Positions 33,881-46,198 of a stretch of DNA of 64,000 nucleotides are shown here, piece after piece. Every line of letters starts with the position of its first letter. The stretch's first letter is position 1. Below the pieces are notes generated by a model. The model made no database searches. It was given only the letters and a program-made list of their open reading frames with translations, and was not told the origin of the DNA. Source of the stretch: Nelumbo lutea (taxonomy: Eukaryota > Streptophyta > Magnoliopsida > Proteales > Nelumbonaceae). A program made the position numbers and the translations under genes. The stretch lies in the NCBI GenBank assembly GCA_022828595.1, contig JAKGHH010000006.1:13884499-13948498 (forward strand). Direction: 5' to 3'.

Positions 33881-35136
33881 TGAAAACTCAACACTCATGG
33901 CTTCCTCAAGCAACATCGGACGAAGCATGGAGATGGATAACTCCAGGGAACAGCCCCAGCTTCCTATTGTCTGCATCAGACAGTTCACCGTCCCCCTTTC
34001 AGTGGACGGGATCCCTAGTTTGAACGTGCCTCTTACAGGGGCACCCGTCATTGCTCCACTCCCTACCACAGTCGGAGCAACCTTCACTGAAACCTCGGTT
34101 GTGCCCCCAGCGGCCAACCCGAACCAATTGGAGGACTTGGTGCAATGCATGCGAGCCATGTAGGCTCAAATGCAACAGTTTCAACAGTTCTAGTGCTATC
34201 AGCAACAGGTGCTACACTAGGTCTCCCAGTACAAGTATCAACAGCAATTCCCTCAGCTGTCTCGACCTCAGCTTCAGCAGCTGCAACTCCCTCCTCATCA
34301 CCCAGCCTCACAGCAAGCTAGGTCTCGCTATCAGGAGGAGCACCTTTCATGCCAAGGAGAGGCCCCCCAGAACCCTCCTAGGAGCTATGCCTCCTCCCAC
34401 TGCAGACAAGAAAGACCAGCCACTCCGGCCTCACCACGGGCAGCCAGGTCGGGAGGACCTCATCTCGCCAGGTCCACGTCGCCTTAGCCCTTAAAGCCTA
34501 ATACCCCTTGAAAACTCAACACTCATGGTTTCCTCAAGCAACACCGGACAAAGCACGGAGATGGATAACTCCAGGGAACAACCCCAGCTTCCTACTGTCT
34601 GCATCAGACAGTTCACCGTCCCCATTTCAGCGGACGGGATCCCTAGTTTGAATGTGCCTCTTACAGGGGCACCCATCGTTGCTCCACTCCCTACCACAGT
34701 CGGAGCAACCTTCACCGAACCCTCGGTTGTGCCCCCAGCGGCCAACCCGAACCAATTGGAGGACTTGGTGCAGTGCATGTGGGCCATGCAGGCTCAAATG
34801 CAACAGTTTCAACAGTTCCAGCTCTATCAGCAGCAGGTGCTACACCAGGTCTCCCAGTACCAGTATCAGCAGCAATTCCCTCATCTATCTTGACCTCAGC
34901 TTCAACAACTGCAACTCCCTCCTCATCACCCAGCCTCACAGCGAGCTAGGTCTCGTTGTCAGGAGGAGCACCTTTCTCGCCAAGGAGAGGCCCCCCAGAA
35001 CCCTCCTAGGAGCCAGGCCTCCTCCCACTGCAGACAAGAAAGACCAGCTACTTCGGCCTCACCACGGGCAATCAGGTCGGGAGGACCTCATCTCGCCAGG
35101 TCCACGTCGCCTCAGCCCTTAAAGCCCGATATCCCG
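33881..35136 (+). repeat. 628-bp tandem duplication in Tat-2 gag 5' region
   Basis: The unit starting 'tgaaaactcaacactcatgg' occurs at 33881 and again at 34509. The two copies are nearly identical through the Gln-rich and Pro-rich coding region and end with 'ccttaaagcc'. Each copy encodes 'MEMDNSREQPQLP' and a Gln-rich 'QQQ' segment. This is probably unequal exchange or template switching during reverse transcription. Confidence 0.92.
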
Positions 35137-36301
35137 TCCCTAGAGAACTAGTTCGAGATCCTGGCTGCAGGCTCCAAGCAAGATCCCTTTGTCTGCAGCC
35201 ATCACTAGCGACCTAAGCTACTTCCTGCACACACCATTCCTAATAGCACAGAGGTGAGCAGCACCAACACCGAGCCCGCCAAGAAGCAGAGACACCGCCG
35301 CCGAGCTCACCGATCTGCCACCGACGACCTGCCCAAGCTCGGAGGCAAAGAAGAGGTAAGCTCGAGCGAAGTCAAGGCTTCCCTCCTTTCAGTTCAATCT
35401 CCCCTATCTCTTGAGCTCCTGACAGTCCCAATGCCTAAAGATTTAAAGCTCCCCCCTCTTGACAAGTACGATGGGTCGTTCGACCCAAATGATCACGTAG
35501 ACGCCTTTTAGTTGCAGATGCACCTGGCGAGAGCCAGTGAGTTGTGCATGTGTGTGGCCTTCTCCACCACTTTCAGAGGAGTAGCCCACACATGGTACCG
35601 GAACCTGGCACCCAGATCAATAAGAAGTTGGGCACAGTTCGCGCAAGCCTTCACATCCTACTTTGTTACCAGCAAGCGGTGTCTGCGGACTGAAGAAAGC
35701 CTCCTCAACATAGTGCAGAGAGAGGGAGAGTCCATCCGGAGCTACATCAAGCGGTTCAACAATGCTTGCATGCAGATACCGTGCCTGGACCCTACCGTGC
35801 GCCGCGCAAGCCTGGACCCTGCTGTGCGCCTCCTCAAGTGGCACATGGTCGTCAACCAGAAGGGCATGGGCGTGGGCGAAAAGAGGAAAAGGGAAGAAGA
35901 GTCTTCCATTCAAGGGGACAGCCGAAAGAAAAAAGATGCAGCTCAGGGGGCAAAGCTGGGTTAGTCGTTTCGAGCTCCAGTAGCAGACCGAACTGATTAC
36001 ACCCCACTAAACGTGAAGCGGGCTGAAATCCTGATGGCGATCAAGGATGCCCCGTATGTGAAGTGGCCACCCTGTTTGAGGGGAAATCCTAGTGAGAGAA
36101 ATAAGAATTTGTACTGCAGTTTTCACAGAGATCACAGTCATAGTACCGAAAATTGTAAATACCGAGATTGAGGAGCTCATCTGTCGTGGATATTTAAGGA
36201 ACTCTGTACAAAATAATAATAATAATAATAAAATAGGTCGACAAGGGGAACACGGTAAGGATGCTCCCGAGTCCAGCAACAGGCCGACCGAACAGTCATA
36301 G
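35137..36301 (+). pseudogene. Tat-2 gag
   Basis: The open frame 35254-35511 continues after one stop into 35512-35964. It gives a Lys/Arg-rich N-terminus, 'PPLDKYDGSFDPNDHVDAF', then the Retrotrans_gag core 'VAHTWYRNLAPRSIRSW' (about 35585-35635) and a charged tail. At 36007-36160 the C-terminal block with 'YCSFHRDHSHSTENC' follows in another frame. Part of the domain between them seems deleted near 35790-35870, where an 18-residue-scale repeat (LDPTVRRASLDPAVR) appears. It would form the particle shell, but stops make this copy defective. Confidence 0.85.
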
Positions 36302-36306
36302 AGGCA

Positions 36307-36984
36307 GCTCCGAAAGAGAGGCCGGTTCGGGGCACCATCCACGTGATAGTGGGAGGTTCGATCGTCATGGATTGTACTTCAACAGAAGCTCAGACGTTAG
36401 TTCATGAAGCTGTCCGGGAAGAACAGAATCCTACGAAGCGGCTGAGGACAGAAGAGCCAATTTTCTTCATGGAGGATGATGCACGAGGGGTCCACTACCC
36501 CCACAATGATGCACTTGTGATAAAGCTGAGGATCAACGACTTCAAGGTCAGGCGCGTACTCGTTGACTCGGGCAGCTCGGCAGATATCCTCTTTAAAGTT
36601 ACGTTCGACCAACTTTAGTTGCAGAAGAGTGACTTGAAGCCCGCGGACATTCCTTTGGTAGGCTTCAGCAGAGAAGAAGTTCGGCCCCTTGGGAAAATAA
36701 CAGTACCTGTGGAAATCAACACATGGCCCAGCGTAGTCGGACTCAACCATGACTTCCTGGTGGTCGCAACCCCCTCCCCATACAATGCCATAATAGGTCA
36801 GCCTATCACCCATATCCTATGGGTGGTGGTCTCCACTTATCATTTGGCTATGAAGTTCCCGACAGACTTCAGTGTGGGGGTAGCGCGGGGCAACCAACTC
36901 GAGTCCCACAAGTGCTATGTCTCCACCCTGAAGGGAAACACCAAGGTAGCTGACGACCTCGAACTGGAGCGGCCCACAGAGTAA
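36307..36984 (+). pseudogene. Tat-2 aspartic protease
   Basis: Two frames (36343-36618 and 36619-36984) are separated by a single in-frame stop. The active site 'RRVLVDSGSSADILF' keeps the catalytic Asp and D-S-G, and 'YNAIIGQP' is the conserved downstream strand. It lies directly before RT, in the normal gypsy order. The stop is the main visible lesion. It would process Gag-Pol. Confidence 0.88.
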
Positions 36985-37099
36985 GGCGAAGAATGAGCCA
37001 CGCCCATGGAAGAAACAATCGCAGTCCCGACCTCAGTAGCAAACCCAGCTCGGACGCTTTAGATCGGTGCTTCCGTCCAGGAACCTCTACGATCCAAAC

Positions 37100-37754
37100 T
37101 CGTAAGTTTCTTACTTCAAAATTTAGATATTTTTGCATGGTCCGTGGCAGAGATGCTCGGAATAGACCCCGACCTTATAACTCACAAGCTGAATATTGAT
37201 CTGTAGTTAGGCCTGTTAGATAGAAGAAACGAAACCTAGCCCCAGAGCGATGGAAAGCGATCAACGAGGAGGTCGAGAAGCTCCTTGCAGCTGACTTCAT
37301 AAGAGAAGTCCATTACCCGAGCTGGGTAGCCAACCCCACCCTGGTAAAGAAGGCCAACGGCAGGTGGCGCATGTGTGTCGACTACACCGACCTAAACCGT
37401 GCTTGCCCAAAAGACTGCTTCCCGCTCCCCAGAATTGACCGCTTGGTAGATGCGACCTCAGGGCACGAGTTGCTAAGTTTCTTGGATGCCTATTCGGGCT
37501 ATAACCAAATCAAGATGGACTCGACGGACGAAGAAAAGACTGCCTTCATCATGGATTTCGGTCTATACTATTACAAGGTTATGCCCTTTGGGTTTAAAAA
37601 CACATGGGCAACCTTTCAAAGGCTTGTAAATAAGTTGTTTGCGCCTTTAATTTGCAGAAAAGTAGAATGCTATGTAGATGACATGGTTAACTGGTGCGGC
37701 ATTGAGGCCAACCCGGATAAGATTAAGGCCATCTTAAATATGAGACCGCCCTGA
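37100..37754 (+). pseudogene. Tat-2 reverse transcriptase (internally deleted)
   Basis: The N-terminal part (37100-37350) is frame-shifted ('WSVAEMLGIDPDL', 'KANGRWRM'). The open frame 37371-37754 gives 'CVDYTDLNRACPKDCFPLP', 'LDAYSGYNQIKMD' and YVDD (37671-37682). Immediately after YVDD the frame jumps to 'GIEANPDKIKAILN', so roughly 50-60 residues of palm/thumb are missing compared with Tat-1. It is catalytically dead. Confidence 0.87.
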
Positions 37755-38440
37755 AGCTGAAGGAGGTTGAGAGGTTGAATGGCCGCATAGCCGCCCTGAG
37801 CCGTTCTTTAAGGCAGTTAAGAGCAAAGGGTTCGAGTGGACCCAAGACTGCCAGCTCACGTTTGACAAGCTAAAAAAATACCTTGCTAGTGTGTCGATCT
37901 TAACCCGGCTCGAGGAGGGCGATGTTTTACAATTGTACCTCTTGACAAGTAGTGGTCAGTTCGGTGCCAATAAAGGAAGTAGATCGGGATCAACGACCCA
38001 TCTATTATGTTAGTAAAGTATTGTAGGGAGTAGAGACGAGATATCCAGAGATAGATAAGCTAGCATATGCATTGGTAATTGCTGCTCGGAAGCTCCACCC
38101 GTACTTCCAGGCTCACATTGTTATCGTCCTCACCAACAAACCTCTGAGGCAAGTCTTACTTAAGCCTGAGGTCTCTGGTTGGTTGATGAAGTGGGCCGTT
38201 GAGCTCAGTGAGTATGACCTCCAGTACAAGTCGCGAACCGCCACTAAGGCCCAAGCCTTAGCAGATTTCATCGCCGAGTGCACATTCAGCTCTGAAGTTC
38301 CCAGGCTAGTTGAGCATGAGGGTCCCAGCTCGGGTGAGCCCAAAGCTCCCAGGCCAGTCGAGTCCGAGACCTGTGAGGTAGTAGCCAATGTGGCATCTCT
38401 CCTAGTTCGGCCAAGCGCGTGCTGGGATGAGGAGCCATAG
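37755..38440 (+). pseudogene. Tat-2 first RNase H domain
   Basis: After frameshifts (37755-38070, with 'KYLASVSILTRLEEGD') the open frame 38072-38440 gives 'VIAARKLHPYFQAHIVIVLT' and 'WAVELSEYDLQYKSRTATKA', followed by 'QALADF'. This is the gypsy RNase H C-terminus. It ends with a low-complexity Pro/Glu linker before a second RNase H. It would degrade RNA in the RNA:DNA hybrid. Confidence 0.82.
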
Positions 38441-38827
38441 ATCCTTCACGTAGATGGCTCCTCGAACCAACAGGGCAGCGAAGCCAGAATAGTTCTGCAC
38501 GGCCCAAGGGGCACGAAACTGGAGTACACGCTACGCTTTGAGTTCATGGCATCTAACAATGAGGCAGAGTACGAAGCGTTGATAGTCGAATTAGCTCTAG
38601 CTAGAGAAGTAAAAGCCAAGCACATTGTTATCTGCAGCGACTCCCAGCTCATGGTCAACCAGGTCACTGGCGAGTACGAAACTCGTGAGCCAACCATGGT
38701 CGCCTACTTAGCCAAAGTTAGAGAAGCTCTGCTCAACTTCTAGTCACACTTTATCAGGCAAATCCCTAGGTCAGAGAATGCTGAGGCCGATGCCCTGTCC
38801 AGATTAGCCAGTGCCAGTGACATCACC
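38441..38827 (+). pseudogene. Tat-2 second (archaeal-type) RNase H domain
   Basis: After a stop the sequence reads 'LHVDGSSNQQGSEARIVLHG', then 'ASNNEAEYEALIVELALARE', 'ICSDSQLMVNQVTGEYE' and 'SENAEADALSRLAS'. The D..E..D..D acidic residues of an archaeal-like RNase H are all visible. An extra RNase H of this type is characteristic of the Tat lineage. Its stops (after 38440 and near 38743) are the only damage seen. Tat-1 lacks this domain. Confidence 0.88.
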
Positions 38828-39309
38828 ATGAGAACCGTGTACATAGAGGACCTGCCTTGGCCTAGCATTCTCAGGGGGGCAAAGGAGGTTGCTCCCGTCG
38901 TTCAAGCAGAGCTGAGCTGGATTGACCCGCTCGCGAGCTTCTTGCTACATGGGACCCTCCCTATAGATCGCAATGTAGCCAGAAGGGTGCAGCGTCAGGC
39001 AGCCAAATATGTCATGATAGACGAATGGCTATACCGAAGATCCTACACGCTCCCCTACCTGCGTTGCTTGCAACCTACCGAAGCCTAGCTCGTACTCTGT
39101 GACACTCATGAGGGGTTGTGCGGCGGGCACTTGGGGGGCAGAGCCCTCACCCAGAAGGCACTTCGACAGGGGTATTATTGAGCAACAATGAAGGAAGATG
39201 CTATTGAGCTTGTTAGAAAATGTGACAAATGCCAGAAGCATGCCAATACTCACCACCAACCCCGCTGCCGACCTCAAGTATCTCACTAGTCCGTGGCCCT
39301 TTGCACAGT
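38828..39309 (+). pseudogene. Tat-2 integrase N-terminal part
   Basis: The open frame 38828-39088 is the RNase H-integrase linker ('WIDPLASFLLHGTLP', 'DEWLYRRSYTLPYLRCL'). After a stop come the HHCC zinc-binding residues: 'DTHEGLCGGHLGGRALTQKA' and 'CDKCQKHA'. The frame is cut by the copia at 39315 and resumes at 48726 in the correct phase, which confirms the insertion. Confidence 0.87.
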
Positions 39310-39314
39310 GGGGC

Positions 39315-41273
39315 TGTTAGACAGTTTTGTATGCTCTTAGCTTCAATCCAATTTGATGAACTTTTGTTATTTAGTGTAAATAAATAAAGTGCATGTTTGA
39401 TTCATGTTGTTTGGTCTAAATCTGTGTAAGACCCTAAAACTGGACACTTATAGAGACTAGTGTTAGTTTCAAATGTTCACAGCCGATTGGATAAGTCTGG
39501 GGAGATTTATCCTGCCAAGGCTGATATTGGTGTGCCACCAAGTGTAGGGATGGCTTGTCTCAGCCAACAGGGTAAGACCCAAGGCACATGCAGTATGGGA
39601 TTACTCAAATCCTTGAACCGGACCAGATTTCCAGTATTGCCCTGGACCTTGGAGACAGATGGGCAAAACTAGAAAGTTACACCTGACCCCTAGACTCGAT
39701 TATGACACTTCACTAGGTCTCGGATCGGGCTGTCTTTGATATGCCAATCAGTGAGGTCCTTAGCGGGGATCAAAACCTGGGTATGTTGGGACAGTTTGAG
39801 AGTTCATTTGAGTGGGTGATCAAAGTGACAAGATCAGCCCCTTTGTCGGACAAAGGTAATGATCGGGAATGCACTCTCTCTAATGGAAACCAAACTGCTG
39901 GCAATTGATTTCAATCATTGGAATTTTGTTTTGCAAAATTAATATATATATATATATATATATGTGAGTGTTTGCAAATGGTTTGCAAATGGTTTTAATT
40001 CCCGGAATCCATGTGAGTGGAGAGTGCGGCACTGTTTCTTGTAGCCGAAGGAGAGGTCCTCTCTTGTCGGGTAGTGCTTGATCATTAAGGGCTGAGAGGT
40101 TAAGTGTAAGACAATTTAGGATAGTACCTGATGGGTTAATCTTGCACTTGCCCACAGTCCCTAGGTTTTTATAAGATGGCTTGGCCCAGGGACCATTTAA
40201 TGTAAGTGTTGGGCCCATAGGGTCCATGTGATGGGCTCAGGGGTTCATTGAGTTTTTCAGTGAATTCGGCTGGGCTTTGTAATAAAGGCTGGGCCGAACC
40301 CATGTGGCTGGTGTGTAGATCAATGCTAGGGTCCCACGCCATACAAAGAAGCCCAACTGGGCAGCAGATTGGAAACTAGTTAAGCATTAAACGCTTAATG
40401 GGCCAAAAGCCCATTTCGAGCTAATCTGATACGATCACCCATTTATGGGGCGGATCTGAGATTAATGTTAGCAAAAGGATTAGGCCTTTAACCTTATCCA
40501 CTATGGGAGACCAAATTCAAATCAGATTTGAATCTGGTAAACTCCTGATAAGATTAGGAGTAAGCTAACTTAATCTGCAGATAGGATTAAGATCATCCCC
40601 TATCCAAATACTGATTTGGATTGGGATAACTCCTAATTAGGACGTTTCTTAAACAAGAAGAAAAAGAGGAGAAACCCTAAGAGAAAAAAGAAAAAGAAGA
40701 TATTTTCGAATCAAGGGTTCAAGCAAGAAAGCTTCCTGCGAATTGGGATTTGGATCTCATTCGCACTCTAGAGAGAAGAGAAGCAATTCAGCCATCTTTG
40801 TCCCAGGAGTTCTCCTCCAGCCGCCGCCATTCTTCCTTACAAAATTTGATCTTTGAAGAAGAAAGAGATCAAGAAATTGTTTCTTAACATCAGTCTTGCA
40901 AAAAGACTGTAAAAGATTTGGTGCTTAGAGTTTCCATAGGGTTTTTGAGAAGGATCCAGTGTGTGGGACGCACTCTACTGGTTCTGTTCCACCTACAGTT
41001 GTGTCATCTTCAACAGGAGTGGATCTTGGTGTCTTCTTTGGGCGTGAACCCCAACTTTGGGAGATACTGATTCTCTGGATCAGGTATAATCCTCCCTTTT
41101 CCTTTTGGTTCAGATCTAGTTCGACTATGGTTCAAGTAGGACCCTTGAATATTGCATTCTGAATTTAGGGAATACGATTCCTAGTTAGGAGAAGGTAGGA
41201 AAATTTTTTGAAATTTGCCCACCTATTCCGCAACCTTTTTGGCGTCCATTAGATGGATTCTACCATTCTTTCA
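39315..41273 (+). repeat. Copia-1 5' LTR
   Basis: 1959 bp, homologous to 46753-48725. It contains a short (AT)n tract at about 39942-39962. It ends 'ccattctttca' before the primer site. No clear TATA box could be placed. Confidence 0.93.
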
Positions 41274-41274
41274 G

Positions 41275-41287
41275 TGGTATCAGAGCC
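41275..41287 (+). promoter_or_regulatory. Copia-1 primer binding site (tRNA-iMet type)
   Basis: TGGTATCAGAGCC begins one base after the 5' LTR and is complementary in pattern to the initiator-Met tRNA 3' end. Confidence 0.92.
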
Positions 41288-43023
41288 ACAGGTTCAAATC
41301 TTGAACCAAAAGAAAATCAGATCTAGACCTGCGCAGAAGGACAGAAGTTGTTCTGCCAAGATTTGCGCAAATTGTTTTCTTTATTTCAAGAAACTGTTTC
41401 TTGTTAAGGGAGATTGATCTGAAATTAATTTTGTTAAATCCAAAATTTATTTAGAACTCTTCTTTATTTATTTTGATTTAATGGGCTGTTCAAACCTAGA
41501 GATCGCAGTGCAGATTTGGTGCAGATGGTCTGCGCACCCTTTTTCCTTTTATTTATTTATTTTATTCAATTCGGTCTATAAATAATTTTTTTCTAGATTG
41601 AATGTATAGGAGTTGATCAAGAATGTAATTAATTAATGGAAATAGGATTTCTGTTAATTTTATTTATTTTTTGATTGAAGAAGAAGGAAGAAGAAGGCGA
41701 AGCTGGAGCTTTGCAGATGGAGAAATCGCTTTCTGTGATTTGCAATTTGTGAAAATGCAACCCTAGTGATTAACCTCTGTTTTGTAGGTGGTGCGAATAG
41801 TCCATAGTTGATTTGTAATTGCTTAAAATCAAGATTATTTCGGACTAGATTGGACCAAAACTGTTTGGACCGAATCTAGGGTTTGAAGGGGACTATTTTT
41901 TTAGTCCAATTTTTCTCACACCATTTGTTCCAAATCTGATGTTCGGTTATAGGGATTAATTTGGCCCACCTGTAAGGCCCAGTTTTAAAAGGTTAAAACT
42001 GCAAAAGCCCTCTCTTGTGAGAAAAGTTGTATGGGCCGAACTGCTAACTGCGATTCAGCCCATACACCTAGTAGACATTAATTGTTAATGTTATGGATTT
42101 CAAATGGGCTGTTCAATGGGCTTTACTGCAGTTAATTGATTGGATCAATTCCTCCTTTACATGTGATGATTGGATGTTTGATGTGCTGTGACCTTGGCCA
42201 TAAGCACTTGGCCCATGATGACTCGTTAGTGGCTCTTGCGTAAGCCATGGCTGAATGCACATCATTGCCATGGTGTCCCTTCAGGTCATTGGATGACCCC
42301 TCCTTTCATGGTGGACCCCACAACCCTAAAAAGGGATGCGTACAGAACCCCTAGCCATTTAAAGCCCACCAGAAATCTGACTTTATGAAAGCCAGTGGGA
42401 GCCACTTTGGTTTGACCTAAAATTAGAACTAAGGCGTAATTTTGTTCCCTTTAGCAAATATGAGTGCATGTGATAGGGAGATCCATATGATGGATTCTCT
42501 AAAGACCTTCCATCATTAGCACAATGATGGGTCTTTCAGTAATGAGGAAACACACCATAAAATTGGGCTATCCATTTGTTTTTGGATCTGTTATAGTGTT
42601 TCATAAGATGATAGGGGCGTCATAGACCGATGTGAGAGGGGCTTCACTAGAAAATGGGAACTCTCTCATAGTACCTTGGCGTAACCTGAATATGATGGGT
42701 GAGCACTCACTAGACAAAAAGGTTCACCTGAAAATGGCTCTGAACCTTGTCTGACAGAGGCCAAAAAGGGAAACTCATTCGATGAGTGGATATGATCCGT
42801 CACAGAAAGGTGGTGGGGTTATGCAGCTGAAACAGTTGGCTTCACGCACCCCATGTGATTTCCCACATTTGCAGAGACATTTTATCGTCTCCGTCACTGA
42901 GAAAGGAGGGTAATCTCAGGGATGAACAAATGGGAATGGAACATAAATTAAAAACCATATCTATGTAGGAAACATGAATCAAACTAAGGTTGTGGACTAA
43001 CGTCTTTGCTGTTTTATCAGAAA
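41288..43023 (+). other. Copia-1 untranslated leader
   Basis: About 1.7 kb lies between the primer site and the gag ATG, with no credible frame. A long leader is compatible with packaging signals. No motif was recognised. Confidence 0.6.
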
Positions 43024-43682
43024 ATGGCAAATGGTCAATTCGCAAAGCTTCTAGATGATAACAAGCTTAAGGGACCAAACTATGCCAACTGGTACAAAAA
43101 TTTTATGTTGGTCCTAACTTCCGAAAAGTTAGATAAGGTTGTGAAAAATCCTGCCCCAGAGCGTCCGGGTGATAGGGCTTCTGAGGCCCGTAGGAGGGAC
43201 TACCAAGATTGGGAGGATAAGAACTCCCTAGCCTGCTGCTTTGTCATTGTCTCACTAGACAACTCAATACAGAGGTAGTTCGATCAGATCGAACTAGCCA
43301 ATGACATATTGGACAGTCTAAAGACAATGTATGAAGAGGAAAACCGTTCTACTCGACAGAAGGTCTTGAAACTGTTCATGACCGCGCAGATGCCATCCTG
43401 AATTCTTTGCCCTCTTCCTTCAATACGTTCAGAATGAACTACAACATGGATAAGCTAAATGTCAGCGTCCAAGAACTCAGCAATATGTTGCAGAGGGCCG
43501 AGGATCTACTCAAGAAGGATGAGCCTGTGGTTATGCTTGCTGAAGCTAACAAATCGGGCAAGAAAAAGAGAAAGGCAAAGAAGCCCCAAAAGAAAGCTGC
43601 CAAACCCAAGAAGCAGAAAAAGAACAAGGCATCTGATGTCTGTCACTTCTGCAACCAGACTGGCCACTAGAAGATGAACTGT
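43024..43682 (+). pseudogene. Copia-1 gag
   Basis: From the ATG at 43024: 'NKLKGPNYANWYKNFMLVL' (UBN2 N-terminus), one stop near 43278, and a frameshift near 43395 into 43407-43670 ('NMDKLNVSVQELSNMLQRAE' and a Lys-rich basic tail). A CCHC zinc knuckle (C-H-F-C, then H and C) spans 43641-43682, with a stop codon between its His and last Cys. Gag would form the particle and bind RNA. At least two stops and one frameshift disable it. Confidence 0.88.
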
Positions 43683-44117
43683 CCTGCCTACCTGGAATCT
43701 AAGAAAGGTAACGTCAAAACTTGTGTCATAGAAACTAACATGTTAGTTACTTCTGTGTCCTGGTGTGTTGACTCCGGGGCTTCAACTCATGTGTGTAACT
43801 TACTGCAGGGGTTCAAAGTTAGCAGAAGATTGAGTGAAGGCGAAGTGACACTATTCTTGGGAATGACTGCAAGTGTTGCAACAGCGGCAATTGGAACCGT
43901 AGAATTAGTTTTTAGAGAAGGAGTGCTTGTACTTAAAGATTGTCTTTATGTACAAAACTTGAGAAGAAATTTAATTTCTGTTTCTAAACTGTGTGCTGAT
44001 GGATATATTGTTTATTTTAGTAATATGATTACTGTTAAATGGAATACAAATTCATCGCATGCGGGGAATTGGAGCACGGTCTCTATGTTCTACATCCTTC
44101 TCTGGAAACTAACTTAA
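43683..44117 (+). pseudogene. Copia-1 aspartic protease
   Basis: The open frame 43674-44117 reads 'TSVSWCVDSGASTHVC', with the catalytic D-S-G intact (about 43760-43790). It then gives 'VLKDCLYVQNLRRNLISVSK', the conserved copia block between protease and integrase. A shift near 44050 breaks the end. It would process the polyprotein. Confidence 0.87.
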
Positions 44118-44950
44118 CCGAAACTACGTCGATCAAAAATCCCAAGAAAAGGAATCGTGATACAGTAAATCCCACGTGCCTCTGGCATTACTGACTTGGC
44201 CATATCGGTGTTGACCAAATCACAAGACTGGTAAAGGATGGTCCTTTGAATTTTCTAACCGTAGAAAATCTTCCTACTTGTGAGCCTTGCCTTCAAGGTA
44301 AGATGACTAAGCGGCCATTTGACGGTAATCCTAAAAGATCTGCAGGCACACTTGACCTAATACATATTGATGTATGTGGTCCCCTGAGTGTTAGGACACG
44401 AAATCAACACGTGTATTTCATCACCTTTACAGATGATTTTTCACGATATCGTTACGTGTACCTAATGAGACACAAGTCTGAATCCTTTGAAAAGTTCAAA
44501 GAGTTCAGACAAGAAGTTGAGAAACAGTTAGGGAGAGAAATTAAGGCCCTTCGATCGGATCGAGGTGGCGAGTATCTCTCTAATGAATTCAGGGACTACT
44601 TAAAGGTCAACGGGATAGTATCACAATTAGCTCCTCCTACCACACCTCAACTCAATGGTGTTTCAGAGAGGAGGAGTAGGACCTCCTTTTGAGGATATGC
44701 ATTAGAGACTACTATCTATGTTCTGAATCGGGTTCCAACCAAATTGGTTCCGAAGACTCCATATGAACTATGGACCGGAAGGAAGCCAAGTGTAAGACAC
44801 TTGAAGATTTGGGGTTGTCCTACACACCTTAGAAGAATAAGTGCAGACAAGTTGGAATCCAAAACCAGTCGTTGCCTATTTATAGGCTACTCAAAAGATT
44901 TAGTGGTTTATCTATTCTATGACCCAAGTGAGTAGAAAGTATTCTGCAGT
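44118..44950 (+). pseudogene. Copia-1 integrase
   Basis: GAG-pre-integrase ('NPTCLWHY', then 'LGHIGVDQI') is followed by the frame 44246-44692. The DDE acidic residues are visible in 'HIDVCGPL', 'RSDRGGEYLSNEFRDYLK' and 'GVSERRSR'. Just after this Glu, near 44686, about 20 codons are missing compared with copia-2, which creates a stop. The C-terminal part (44744-44935) reads '[20 protein letters not shown]'. The internal deletion after the catalytic Glu inactivates it. Confidence 0.9.
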
Positions 44951-46198
44951 CGAAATGCCCAATTCTTAGAAACCGAATACATCCTGGACACCCATCGTCA
45001 AGAAATAGTTCTTGATGAGGAGAGCTCAGGAGCAGTGGGAGATGTCCCACAAGTTCCAGGTAGTGACCGACCTAGAAGATCCACTCGGGTATCCAGGCCA
45101 CCAGTCCGATATGGTTATGACCAAGATAGTTACCTGGTGGAAGCTTTGACTAGTGAGGAGGATCCCGTAACTTACATGGAAGCTATGTTAGACATAGATT
45201 CCCAGAAGTGGGTGGAGGCCATGAGAGCTGAGATGGACTCAATGGAGACCAATGGGGTCTGGACTCTAGTAGATCCGCCCTCCGGGGTAAAAGCAATTGG
45301 TTGCAAATGGATCTACAAGAGGAAAAAGGGCCCTGATGGCAAGATTGAGACCTAGAAAGCTCGTTTGGTGAAGAAAGGGTATATTCTGAAAGAAGGCATT
45401 GATTATAAGGAAACATTTTCGCCCGTGGCCATGCTTAAATCCAATAAGATCCTGCTACCTGTAGCAACATACCATGACTACGAGATTTGGCAGATGGATG
45501 TCAAAACCACGTTTCTAAATGAAAATCTGAGTGAAGATATCTACATTCAACAACCATAAGGCTTCATAGCCGTTGGTTAGGAACACATGGTATGTAAACT
45601 TAATAGATCCATATATGGACTTAAGTAGGCTTTTAGGAGTTGGAACATCCGTTTTGATTCTGCCATCAAAATGTTTGATTTTGAGTAGAATCCGGATGAA
45701 TCCTGTGTTTACAGGAAGTCCAGTGGGGATAAGATCACCCTTTTGGTGTTGTACGTGGACGATATCCTACTCATTGGGAATGATGTAGGAATGTTGACTT
45801 CGGTCAAGGTATGGCTATCACAGCAGTTCTCCATGAAAGATCTTGGAGAAGCTTCATACATACTGGGTCTTCGACTCTATAAAGATAGATTGAAGCAGAT
45901 AATTGGATTATCCCAGGCTGCTTACATTGACAAAATTGTCAAAAGATACAACATGAAGAACTCCAAGAAAGGAAACGTTCCTTTCAGGCACGGAGTCATT
46001 CTCTCCAAGAAGATGTTTTCCAAGACTTCTGAGGAGATTGAGGGCATGAGAGAGGTTCCGTATGCCTCAGCCATAGGGAGCATCATGTATGCCATGTTGT
46101 GCACTCGCCCGGACATTGCTCAGGCAGTGAGTGTGGTAAGCAGATTCCAGGCCAACCCAGGGCAGGAGCATTGGACTGTTGTGAAAAACATACTTTAA
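44951..46198 (+). pseudogene. Copia-1 reverse transcriptase
   Basis: In order: the linker 'RRSTRVSRPPVRYGYDQDSY' (45065-45130), 'QKWVEAMRAEMDSMETNGVW', 'GCKWIYKRKKGPDGKIET' followed by a stop, 'EIWQMDVKTTFLNENL' with the first catalytic Asp, then several stops (45556-45700), then 'LYVDDILLIGND' (YVDD at about 45750-45761) and the open frame 45743-46198 with 'KDLGEASYILGLRLYKDRL' and 'TRPDIAQAVSVVSRF'. Domain order and motifs are complete, but there are at least five stops. It would make cDNA. Confidence 0.9.

Noticed and set aside
33863..34159. Minus-strand frames over the Tat-2 gag duplication (also 34491-34787)
   Set aside because: They are antisense shadows of the Gln/Pro-rich gag frames and repeat because the DNA is duplicated.
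36007..36342. Minus-strand 111-codon frame
   Set aside because: Opposite strand of the gag C-terminal block and the AAT microsatellite; no family features.
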